From contig NZ_CP034448.1 of assembly GCF_003952465.1 (NCBI RefSeq), forward strand, positions 5,495,001 through 5,559,000: a stretch of DNA of 64,000 nucleotides. Reading direction: 5' to 3'. Source of the stretch: Mesorhizobium sp. M1B.F.Ca.ET.045.04.1.1 (GTDB lineage: Bacteria; Pseudomonadota; Alphaproteobacteria; Rhizobiales; Rhizobiaceae). The notes below the pieces were generated by a model, which saw only the letters and a list, made by a program, of their open reading frames with translations, was not told where the DNA came from and ran no database searches. Of the stretch, positions 1 to 7,799 are shown in pieces (positions within the stretch are counted from its first letter, which is position 1; every line of letters begins with the position of its first letter). A program made the translations under genes and the position numbers.

Positions 1-1398
1 AGCGCCGGATCGCCGACATTGAGCGCCTGCACCGCAGCATCGTCCTCGTTGAGCACGTAGCTCCACTCGCCGGCCGCATTGATGCTCAGCGTGCCGTGCA
101 CGCCGTTGGTCACGACCGAGAAGTCGGCGGCGCTGTCGACATCGGTCGCGTCGAGGTCGCCGGTCGCCGGCGAGGTGCCGGCCGTGCCGTTCGAGACACC
201 CGAGGCTTCGGTCACCGACCCGCTGTCGTCGCCGGTGATCACCGCCGCGTCGTTGGCGCCGTTGATGGTGATGGTGATGTCCTTGGTCGTGCCGTCCGAG
301 GTCTGCACCGTGATGGTGTCGGTCAGCGCCGGATCGCCGACGTTGAGCGCCTGCACGGCGGCATCGTCCTCGTTGAGCGCGTAGCTCCACTCGCCGGCCG
401 CGTTGATGCTCAGCGTGCCGTGCACGCCGTTGGTCACGACCGAGAAGTCGGTGGCGCTGTCGACATCGGTCGCGTCGAGGTCGCCGGTCGCCGGCGAGGT
501 GCCGGCCGTGCCGTTCGAGACGCCCGAGGCTTCCGTCACCGCACCGGCAGCATCGCCGGTGATCACCGCCGCGTCGTTGGCGCCGTTGATGGTGATGGTG
601 ATGTCCTTGGTCGTGCCGTCCGAGGTCTGCACCGTGATGGTGTCGGTCAGCGCCGGATCGCCGACATTGAGCGCCTGCACCGCAGCATCGTCCTCGTTGA
701 GCACGTAGCTCCACTCGCCGGCCGCATTGATGCTCAGCGTGCCGTGCACGCCGTTGGTCACCACCGAGAAGTCGGTGCGCTGTCGACATCGGTGGCGTCG
801 AGATCGCCGGTCGCCGGCGAGGTGCCGGCCGTGCCGTTGGCGACGCCGGAAGCCTCGGTGACCGAACCGGTCGCATCGCCGGTGATCACCGCCGCGTCGT
901 TGGCGCCGTTGATCGAGATGACGATGTCCTTCGTCGTGCCGTCCGAGGTCTGCACGGTGATGGTGTCGGTCAGCGCCGGATCGCCGACATTGAGCGCCTG
1001 CACCGCGCATCGTCCTCGTTGAGCACGTAGCTCCACTCGCCGGCCGCATTGATGCTCAGCGTGCCGTGCACGCCGTTGGTCACGACCGAGAAGTCGGCGG
1101 CGCTGTCGACATCGGTCGCGTCGAGGTCGCCGGTCGCCGGCGAGGTGCCGGCCGTGCCGTTCGGACGCCGGAGGCTCCGTCACCGACCGGTCGTCGCCGG
1201 TGATCACCGCCGCGTCGTTGGCGCCGTTGATGGTGATGGTGATGTCCTTGGTCGTGCCGTCCGAGGTCTGCACCGTGATGGTGTCGGTCAGCGCCGGATC
1301 GCCGACGTTGAGCGCCTGCACGGCGGCATCGTCCTCGTTGAGCGCGTAGCTCCACTCGCCGGCCGCATTGATGCTCAGCGTGCCGTGCACGCCGTTGG
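1..1398 (-). pseudogene. VCBS-repeat adhesin, frame-disrupted continuation (runs off left edge)
   Basis: This continues the protein that starts at 3075. Every 324-bp repeat still encodes the same VCBS unit (GTLSINAAGEWSY, then LTDTITVQTSDGT), but the reading frame is lost by small deletions relative to intact copies: one base near 776, one near 1005, and five in total between about 1160 and 1195. A further one-base loss near 1490 is where the frame of the upstream part first breaks. All changes are deletions and all fall in one run of repeats, which suits assembly or consensus error as well as real decay. The protein is not finished at base 1, so the C-terminal secretion region lies outside the window. 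Confidence 0.7.
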
Positions 1399-2190
1399 TC
1401 ACGACCGAGAAGTCGGTGGCGCTGTCGACATCGGTGGCGTCGAGATCGCCGGTCGCCGGCGAGGTGCCGGCCGTGCCGTTGGCGACGCCGGAGCCTCGGT
1501 GACCGAACCGGTCGCATCGCCGGTGATCACCGCCGCGTCGTTGGCGCCGTTGATCGAGATGACGATGTCCTTCGTCGTGCCGTCCGAGGTCTGCACGGTG
1601 ATGGTGTCGGTCAGCGCCGGATCGCCGACATTGAGCGCCTGCACCGCAGCATCGTCCTCGTTGAGCACGTAGCTCCACTCGCCGGCCGCATTGATGCTCA
1701 GCGTGCCGTGCACGCCGTTGGTCACCACCGAGAAGTCGGTGCCGCTGTCGACATCGGTGGCGTCGAGATCGCCGGTCGCCGGCGAGGTGCCGGCCGTGCC
1801 GTTCGAGACGCCGGAGGCTTCCGTCACCGCACCGGCAGCATCGCCGGTGATCACCGCCGCGTCGTTGGCGCCGTTGATCGAGATGACGATGTCCTTCGTC
1901 GTGCCGTCCGAGGTCTGCACGGTGATGGTGTCGGTCAGCGCCGGATCGCCGACATTGAGCGCCTGCACCGCAGCATCGTCCTCGTTGAGCACGTAGCTCC
2001 ACTCGCCGGCCGCATTGATGCTCAGCGTGCCGTGCACGCCGTTGGTCACGACCGAGAAGTCGGTGGCGCTGTCGACATCGGTGGCGTCGAGATCGCCGGT
2101 CGCCGGCGAGGTGCCGGCCGTGCCGTTCGAGACACCCGAGGCTTCCGTCACCGCACCGGCAGCATCGCCGGTGATCACCGCCGCGTCATT
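1..2190 (-). repeat. tandem 324-bp repeats, about 6.8 copies
   Basis: A marker at the start of each unit (AGCGCCGGATCGCCGAC on the + strand) recurs at 1, 325, 649, 972, 1290, 1613 and 1937. The spacing is 324, 324, 323, 318, 323 and 324 bases, so intact copies are exactly 108 codons and three intervals have lost bases. Copies differ mostly at a few third positions (for example CATTGAG versus CGTTGAG), indicating recent amplification or ongoing gene conversion. Similarity stops near 2190, where the code for the unique N-terminal part begins. Confidence 0.95.
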
Positions 2191-3075
2191 GGTGCCATGT
2201 ATAGTGATTGTAACTGTCTGCGTGTCAATGCCGCCATGGCCGTCATTGGCCTTGACTGTATAGGTCAAGGTCAGGGTCTCATTGGCGGCCAGGAAGTCGA
2301 AGTTCTGCGGCGTCGAACTGAACGACCAGCCGAGATTGTGGGTATCGCCGGGATCGGCCGCGAGCGGGCCCGGCGACAGCGTAAGCATGCCCAGCACGTC
2401 GGCGCTGGTCAGCCCGCCCGTAGTTCCGCCGAGCGAAACGGAATCGACCGTCGCCGCCACGGTATCCGACAGATCGGCGTCGTTCACTGTAAGCGTGCCC
2501 GAGGACGTCAGCGGCGCATTGGTCTCGTTCAGCGAAGCCGCCGCGCTGTCGCTCGTCACCAGGTGGATGTCGGGCGCATCGTTGGTGCCTGCTATGCGAA
2601 CGGTCGCGGTCGCCCAGCTCAGCGTCCCGTTAGCGAGCTTGATGGCGTAGGTGAACGTGTCGGTAAAATACTCGCCCGCTCCAAGCGCCTGCAATTGAGC
2701 GGCGACCCCAGTTGTGTCGTAGTGGACGTATCCGTCACTTCCGATCCAGATTTTCGCACCCATGGAGCTGGTATCAGAGGTGCCAGCTAGTCCGGCGGTG
2801 TCGGTCGTGTAAGTGACATCCTTCGTCAGGAGATCCGTGGGATAGGTATTGCCGTTTGTGCTCGTTCCTGTTGAGCCGGAAGCATCGTCGACCGACCACA
2901 GTGTCTTGGCGGCGCCGCCGCTGTCGTTGGCAAGCACGTTCAGCTTGAGTACACCTGTCAGGTCCTCCGTCAGCGGAATGCCCGAAGCGGTGACTGTCAG
3001 GAGATCATCCTGTGCCTGCGGCGTGTTGGAGAACGACGTCGTTGTGCCGCCTGCATCGGAGATTTGCGTAGCCAT
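1399..3075 (-). CDS. VCBS repeat-containing (type I-secreted adhesin-like) protein, N-terminal part
   Basis: Large cell-surface or secreted repeat protein, probably an adhesin. The N-terminus has no signal peptide, as expected for type I secretion with a C-terminal signal. About residues 1-290 are a unique head with Ig/cadherin-like segments (VLANDSGG; TNDAPDIH; LTLTYTVKANDGHGG). From about residue 290 come near-identical 108-residue VCBS repeats built around VTNGVHGTLSINAAGEWSY and NGANDAAVITGD. The ATG at 3075 has an AGGGGG Shine-Dalgarno about 10 bases upstream. True coding ends near 1490, where a missing A shifts the frame; the residues after that are out-of-frame. Family assignment is firm; the adhesin role is inferred from family behaviour. 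Confidence 0.82.
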   Translation of the reverse strand: MATQISDAGGTTTSFSNTPQAQDDLLTVTASGIPLTEDLTGVLKLNVLANDSGGAAKTLWSVDDASGSTGTSTNGNTYPTDLLTKDVTYTTDTAGLAGTSDTSSMGAKIWIGSDGYVHYDTTGVAAQLQALGAGEYFTDTFTYAIKLANGTLSWATATVRIAGTNDAPDIHLVTSDSAAASLNETNAPLTSSGTLTVNDADLSDTVAATVDSVSLGGTTGGLTSADVLGMLTLSPGPLAADPGDTHNLGWSFSSTPQNFDFLAANETLTLTYTVKANDGHGGIDTQTVTITIHGTNDAAVITGDAAGAVTEASGVSNGTAGTSPATGDLDATDVDSATDFSVVTNGVHGTLSINAAGEWSYVLNEDDAAVQALNVGDPALTDTITVQTSDGTTKDIVISINGANDAAVITGDAAGAVTEASGVSNGTAGTSPATGDLDATDVDSGTDFSVVTNGVHGTLSINAAGEWSYVLNEDDAAVQALNVGDPALTDTITVQTSDGTTKDIVISINGANDAAVITGDATGSVTEAPASPTARPAPRRRPAISTPPMSTAPPTSRS

Positions 3076-3550
3076 TATTTTCTACCCCCTGGCGGACGCC
3101 CCAGCGCCGCTCATTGCCGTCCGACAGACGACAGACCACCCCATGCCGACGAATCGGCGCCCAGTCTTCCGGGACAGGAAATGATCAATTTGCCATGCAA
3201 CCAGGCGCAACCCGACGGCCCGATCCGTGAACGGCCGGCCCATTATGGCGGTTCACAGACAGGCGGTGGCTCGATGGTGATGGCTGCTACGGCTATCAAT
3301 AGCCGCGCTGCGTTTCCCCTGCCCCAGTAGCGCCGTAACTCGTTGTTGCCGGTCGGGAGATAATTCGCGCTACCCTATATATTAGGATATTATTAACTTT
3401 ACCCAGGGAGCGTCAACAGCCAATTCGATGAAGAGTTAATGACAAAACGCGTACTTGTACGCATTTGTGGATAAACTGCATTGATAGCCATGGAAGTCCA
3501 AGTCATCGGAGATTGGCTATAGGTGGAGCGAATCGACCGGAGCCGATCCG
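3076..3550. other. non-coding spacer upstream of the VCBS gene
   Basis: 475 bases separate the VCBS start from the stop of the patatin-like gene; both genes are on the minus strand. The stretch 3363-3412 is strikingly AT-rich for this genome (it includes TATATATTAGGATATTATT) and is the likely promoter region for the adhesin gene. I see no convincing gene, hairpin terminator or known RNA motif here. Confidence 0.5.
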
Positions 3551-4405
3551 TCACACAACCATCTTGCCGGGCTTGCCGCCGCGCTCGGCAACCGCTTTCT
3601 CGACGGCGCGTTTCAGCTCGTCCTTGATCTCGACCGTGTCGGCCATCAGCGTCTCGATCTTGAGGAAGTCGAGCACGCGGTATTTCGAGACGGCCGGGCG
3701 GATGAGGATGTCCGGCGGGTGCTGCCGCAGCTTGTTGGCGATGATCGACTGCATCATCAGCTGCGTCGCGCCGTACATCAGGTCGACGGTGGTCGGGTGC
3801 TTGCGCTCGACGTCGCTCGGCGCGCCCACCACGTCGATGGCGATGATGATGTCGGCATCCTGCTCGACCAGATCGAACGGCACGGGATTGTAGATGCCGC
3901 CGTCGATCAGCACCCGGCCGTCGCGCGTCACCGGGCGAAACACCGCCGGAATGGCGGCCGACGCCGCCAATGCCGAATGCAGGTCGCCCTCGGCGAAAAC
4001 GGCGAGCTTGTGGCCGAAATAGTCGGTCGCCGTCACCTTGAGCGGGATTTTCAGCTCCTCGAAGGTCGCGGGGATGGCCTCGGGCAGGAAGGCCTTCAGG
4101 ATGCGCTCGACATTGCACTGGCCGACGCGGATGCCACCCTGCATGGCCTCGGCGATCGTGCCCGGCCGCGAGCGCCACATGCGCGCGGCCACCTCGGCGC
4201 GGCTGCCGAGGATCGCGAGGCTGTAGTCGTGGATTTCCGTCCCCCGCATGCCGGCGGCCATGCCGGCGCCCATGATGGCGCCGATCGAGGAGCCGGCGAT
4301 CGCCACCGGCCTGATGCCGAGCTCGTCCAGCGCCTCGATGGCGTGGATATGCGCAAGTCCCCGCGCGCCGCCGCCGCCGAAGGCAACCGCGAAGGTCGGG
4401 CTCAT
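3551..4405 (-). CDS. patatin-like phospholipase family protein
   Basis: 284-residue cytosolic-type patatin-like acyl hydrolase (RssA/YchK size class), expected to cleave acyl esters of phospholipids with a Ser-Asp dyad. The glycine-rich oxyanion loop GGGGARG is at residues 10-16, the nucleophile elbow GSSIG at about 38-42, and the catalytic Asp sits in the DGG motif of VLIDGGIYNP, near residue 168. No signal peptide is visible. The ATG overlaps the stop of the upstream M16 peptidase gene as ATGA, so the three genes 7160 to 3551 form one translationally coupled unit. Substrate is not evident from sequence. Confidence 0.9.
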   Translation of the reverse strand: MSPTFAVAFGGGGARGLAHIHAIEALDELGIRPVAIAGSSIGAIMGAGMAAGMRGTEIHDYSLAILGSRAEVAARMWRSRPGTIAEAMQGGIRVGQCNVERILKAFLPEAIPATFEELKIPLKVTATDYFGHKLAVFAEGDLHSALAASAAIPAVFRPVTRDGRVLIDGGIYNPVPFDLVEQDADIIIAIDVVGAPSDVERKHPTTVDLMYGATQLMMQSIIANKLRQHPPDILIRPAVSKYRVLDFLKIETLMADTVEIKDELKRAVEKAVAERGGKPGKMVV

Positions 4406-5799
4406 CCCTTGCCGCCTCCCGCCACCTGCACCAGCGGCGGACCGACCACCATCACCGCCGGGTCGGCCGAAAGGAGCTTCCTCGCCGCCGCCTTGACGTC
4501 TGCAAGCGTCACCGCGTCGATCAGCGCGGCGCGGCGCTTGATATAGTCGATGCCGAGATTGTCGAGCTGGAGCTCGACCAGCGTCGAGGCAATAGAACTG
4601 GAAGAGTCCAGGTTGTTTATGGCGTAGGCGCCGATCATGTATTTCTTGGTCGCCGCGAGCTCTTCCGCGGTCGGCCCGTTCTCGGCCATCTCCTTCACCA
4701 CCTGGCGCACGATCGACAGCGTCTCGGCGGCGCGGTCGGAGCGCGTCGCGGTGGTGACCAGCAGCGCGTTGGAATGCTCGTGATCGACGAGGTCGGAGCT
4801 GACGCCATAGGCAAGGCCGCGCTTTTCGCGCACCTCCTCGTAAAGGCGCGAGGTGAAGGTCGAGCCGCCGAGAATCTCGTTCATCAGCACGGCGGCGTAG
4901 AAATCGGGATCGCTCCGTTTCACGCCGGGCCAGGCAAGCTGCAGGGAGGTCTGCGGCAAGTCGTAATTCACCTCTAGCTGCTGGCCGAGCTTGGGCGCGA
5001 TGTCGGCAACCGGGGCCAGTGTCTGCTTGTCCGGCAGGTCACCGAACACCTCGTCCAGCTTGCCGCTGAGCGTGGCGGCATCGATATCGCCCACCACCGC
5101 CACATGCAGGCCGCCGCGGGCGAAATTCGCCTTGTGGAAGGCCTTGAGGTCGTCGGCAGTGATGGTGGCGAGGCTCTCCTTGGTGCCTTGATCCGGCCGC
5201 GCATAGGGATGCCCCCCATAGATCGCGCGCAGCCAGCGCTGCTGGGCGATCGTGTCGGGATCGCGCTCATTGGCAAGGATGCCGGAAAGCACCTGGGCGC
5301 GGATGCGGTCGATCGGCGCCCGGTCGAAGCGCGGGCCGTTCACCGCCAGCTTCAGCAGACCGAAAGCCTCGTCCTTCTGGTCGGACAGCATGCGCATCGA
5401 GCCATAGGTGCCGTCACGCGCCGCCTGAAAACTCATCTCGGCGCCGGCATCGTCGAGCTTCAGCTGGAAGGCTCCACTGTCGAGGTCGCCGGCGCCTTCG
5501 TCGAACAGGCCGCTCATCAAATTGACCAGGCCTTCCTTGCCGGCGGGATCCTGCGCGGTGCCGCCGTCAAAGACGAAGCGGACGGCAACCAGCGGGATCG
5601 AATGGTCTTCCACCAGCCAGGCGGTGATGCCCTTCTTCGACTTCACCTCCTGAATGTTCATCACCGCGTGGGCGGCAAGCGCCGGCAAGAGCAGGAAGAA
5701 CAGGGCAAAGCAAAGGGTGGCGACGATGCGGTAGAGCCCCCCTTCTCCCTTTGTGGGAGAAGGAAAGGTGCTCATACGACCAAGAACCAGGCTCATCAT
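4402..5799 (-). CDS. M16 family metallopeptidase-like protein, zinc-site-less subunit
   Basis: 465-residue exported pitrilysin-family protein. In place of HxxEH it has GKEGLVNLMSGLFDEG, so it lacks the zinc ligands and is predicted to be the non-catalytic partner of the active peptidase just upstream. The C-terminal half keeps the R-Y region of the family (SRLYEEVREKRGLAYG), which completes the active site of a partner subunit. A hydrophobic segment near residues 22-44 ending AAHA is a plausible signal peptide. The start ATG (5797-5799) overlaps the previous stop by one base (TGATG). The N-terminal residues STFPSPTKGEGG are encoded by a palindromic repeat inserted ahead of the signal peptide code. 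An in-frame ATG follows at 5796, and another just before the repeat. Confidence 0.88.
   Translation of the reverse strand: MMSLVLGRMSTFPSPTKGEGGLYRIVATLCFALFFLLLPALAAHAVMNIQEVKSKKGITAWLVEDHSIPLVAVRFVFDGGTAQDPAGKEGLVNLMSGLFDEGAGDLDSGAFQLKLDDAGAEMSFQAARDGTYGSMRMLSDQKDEAFGLLKLAVNGPRFDRAPIDRIRAQVLSGILANERDPDTIAQQRWLRAIYGGHPYARPDQGTKESLATITADDLKAFHKANFARGGLHVAVVGDIDAATLSGKLDEVFGDLPDKQTLAPVADIAPKLGQQLEVNYDLPQTSLQLAWPGVKRSDPDFYAAVLMNEILGGSTFTSRLYEEVREKRGLAYGVSSDLVDHEHSNALLVTTATRSDRAAETLSIVRQVVKEMAENGPTAEELAATKKYMIGAYAINNLDSSSSIASTLVELQLDNLGIDYIKRRAALIDAVTLADVKAAARKLLSADPAVMVVGPPLVQVAGGGKG
5741..5763. repeat. family C palindrome (CCTTCTCCC-N5-GGGAGAAGG) inside a gene
   Basis: Perfect 9-bp arms with a five-base spacer. 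The same palindrome bounds the intergenic element at 53647-53794. Here it lies within the 5' end of the M16-like gene and is translated in frame. Confidence 0.85.
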
Positions 5800-7160
5800 C
5801 AATTCCCCGCCTGTTGCTGCGGCAAGAGATAGCCGGTCGTCGAACGGTCGAGCACGAGATAGCGGGCGGCGACCGTCTTGATCTCTTCGGCGGTGACCTT
5901 GCGGATGCGGTCCGGCCATTCCAGCACATCCTTCACATTGCCGCCGGTGGCGAGCGTCGAACCGTACATATTGGCCATGTCGTCCTGCTTGTCGCGGGCA
6001 AAGATCATCGAGCGGACATAGCGGGTCTTGGCCCGCTCCAATTCGTCGTCAGTGACACCGTCCTTGACGATGCCGGCGATCTCGGCGTCGACCGCGGCCT
6101 CGACATCGGCAAGCTTGGCGTCGCCGCGCGGCGAGCCATAGACGGTGAAGTTGGTGGCATCGAGCATGGTGCCCTGGAAATAGGCGCTGGCCTCGGAGGC
6201 GATGCCCTGCTTCACCACCAGCTGCTGGTAGAGGCGGCTGTGGTTGTCGCCGCCCAGGATCTCGGCCAGGAGGTCGAGCGCCTCGGCCTCGCCGGGCTTG
6301 GCGGTATGATAGGACGGCACCACCCATTGCGTCGAAAAGCTCGGCACCGAGACGCGCGCATCTGTGAGCGTCACGGTGCGCCTGGTGTTCTGCTCGGGCT
6401 CGACGGGTCGGATGCGCGGCCGCAGATCCGGCCCGCGCGCGATCTTGCCGTAGGTCCGTTCGGCCATCGCTTTCACCGCGTCGGCATTGACGTCGCCGGC
6501 CACCACCAGCACGGCATTGTTCGGGCGGTAGTAACTGTCATAGAAGGCCTTGGCGTCGGTGCGGTTCAGCTGCTCCATCTCCTGCATCCAGCCGATCACT
6601 GGAATGCGGTAGGGCTGGTTCTGCCAGAGCGTCGCGTCGACCTCCTCGTCGAGCACAGCCTGCGGATTGCTGTCGATGCGCGAGCGACGCTCCTCCAGGA
6701 TCACGTCGCGCTCGGTCTTGATGACGTCGTCGGTGAGGATGAGGTTGCGCATGCGGTCGGCCTCGAAACCCATCATCTCTTCGAGCGCCGAGGGCGGCAC
6801 CGTCTCGTGGAAAGCGGTGTAGTCGTAGGAGGTGAAGGCATTGTTCGAACCGCCGATCTCGGCGACGGCGCGGTCGAACTCGCCGGCGGCATGATTGGCG
6901 GTCGCCTTGAACATCAGATGCTCGAAGAAATGGGCGATGCCGGATTTGCCGGGCGGCTCGTCGGCGCTGCCGATCTTGTACCACACCATATGGGTGACGA
7001 TAGGCGCGCGATGGTCTGGAACGACGACCACTTCCATGCCGTTGTCGAGCAGGAAATCCTTGGCCTCGGCTTCGTCCCCGGCCCGCGCCGGGGCCTGCGT
7101 GGCGAATGCCAGCGTGCCGGCAAGGAGTGCTGCGCCCAGCCCTCTGGTGCTCAATGTCAT
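5799..7160 (-). CDS. M16 family zinc metallopeptidase (catalytic subunit)
   Basis: 453-residue periplasmic peptidase of the pitrilysin/processing-peptidase family. The zinc-binding inverse motif HFFEH is at residues 77-81, with the third ligand expected in the ILEERRS segment near residue 157. Residues 1-27 form a signal peptide ending APARA. I chose the ATG at 7160 because GGAG lies six bases upstream and the signal peptide starts directly after it; a start further upstream would add 18 unlikely residues. It is followed at once by its zinc-less homologue and a patatin-like gene, an arrangement common in rhizobia. Substrates are probably periplasmic peptides, but that is inference. Confidence 0.92.
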   Translation of the reverse strand: MTLSTRGLGAALLAGTLAFATQAPARAGDEAEAKDFLLDNGMEVVVVPDHRAPIVTHMVWYKIGSADEPPGKSGIAHFFEHLMFKATANHAAGEFDRAVAEIGGSNNAFTSYDYTAFHETVPPSALEEMMGFEADRMRNLILTDDVIKTERDVILEERRSRIDSNPQAVLDEEVDATLWQNQPYRIPVIGWMQEMEQLNRTDAKAFYDSYYRPNNAVLVVAGDVNADAVKAMAERTYGKIARGPDLRPRIRPVEPEQNTRRTVTLTDARVSVPSFSTQWVVPSYHTAKPGEAEALDLLAEILGGDNHSRLYQQLVVKQGIASEASAYFQGTMLDATNFTVYGSPRGDAKLADVEAAVDAEIAGIVKDGVTDDELERAKTRYVRSMIFARDKQDDMANMYGSTLATGGNVKDVLEWPDRIRKVTAEEIKTVAARYLVLDRSTTGYLLPQQQAGN

Positions 7161-7244
7161 CAAATGCTCCGGTTTCGGTCGCGCGACGATAGAAAAGGTT
7201 CGCTGACGAGGCAAAGTGATTTGTTCGTCATTTTCGAGGCGCTG

Positions 7245-7799
7245 TTACCCGACCGCGATAAACCTGATCACCGTATCGCCATAGCCTCGCTCGTCCACCA
7301 CGGAAAAACCCGCGCCTGGCTCGAACGCCGCGGAGGCCGCCTCCTCGACCACGCAAAGCGCGCCGGGCAGAAGCCAGCCGCCGGCTTTTGCCGAGCGAAG
7401 CGCACGCTCGCCGAGACCCTTGCCATAGGGCGGGTCGGCGAAGACCAGGCCGAAAGGCGAAAGCGTGCCGGCCTCGCCGAGATGGGCGGCGTCGCGGCGG
7501 AAGATTTTCGTCCGGCCGGTGAGCCCGAAGGCCTCGACATTGTCGCGGATCAGCCCGCGGCCTTCCGCCGATTCCTCGATGAAGACGCAATAGGAGGCGC
7601 CGCGCGACAGCGCCTCCAGCCCGAGCGCGCCGGTGCCGGCAAAAAGATCGAGCACGCGGCCGCCTTCGAGCTTTTCGGCGTAGCGATGCGCCAGCACATT
7701 GAACACCGCCTCGCGGGTACGGTCTGTGGTCGGGCGGATGGCATTCGAACGGGGCGTCGCCAAAGGGCGCCCGCGAAACTCACCGCCGACGATCCGCAT
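7245..7799 (-). CDS. rsmD: 16S rRNA (guanine(966)-N(2))-methyltransferase RsmD
   Basis: 184-residue class I SAM-dependent methyltransferase that modifies G966 of 16S rRNA in the assembling 30S subunit. The typical N-terminus MRIVGGEFRGRPL, the SAM motif VLDLFAGTGALGLEALSRGA and the catalytic DPPY motif (FADPPYGKG) are all present, and the length is normal. The chosen ATG at 7799 overlaps the end of the upstream pseudouridine synthase gene by 20 bases, so both are likely co-transcribed. The shared theme is rRNA modification. Confidence 0.95.
   Translation of the reverse strand: MRIVGGEFRGRPLATPRSNAIRPTTDRTREAVFNVLAHRYAEKLEGGRVLDLFAGTGALGLEALSRGASYCVFIEESAEGRGLIRDNVEAFGLTGRTKIFRRDAAHLGEAGTLSPFGLVFADPPYGKGLGERALRSAKAGGWLLPGALCVVEEAASAAFEPGAGFSVVDERGYGDTVIRFIAVG

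Noticed and set aside
1..2190. Possible CRISPR or other spaced repeat array
   Set aside because: The 324-bp units are contiguous, coding and protein-periodic (108 codons), with no unique spacers.
3064..3330. Short + strand frames upstream of the VCBS gene
   Set aside because: No ribosome site, no domain, odd composition; they lie in the likely promoter region.
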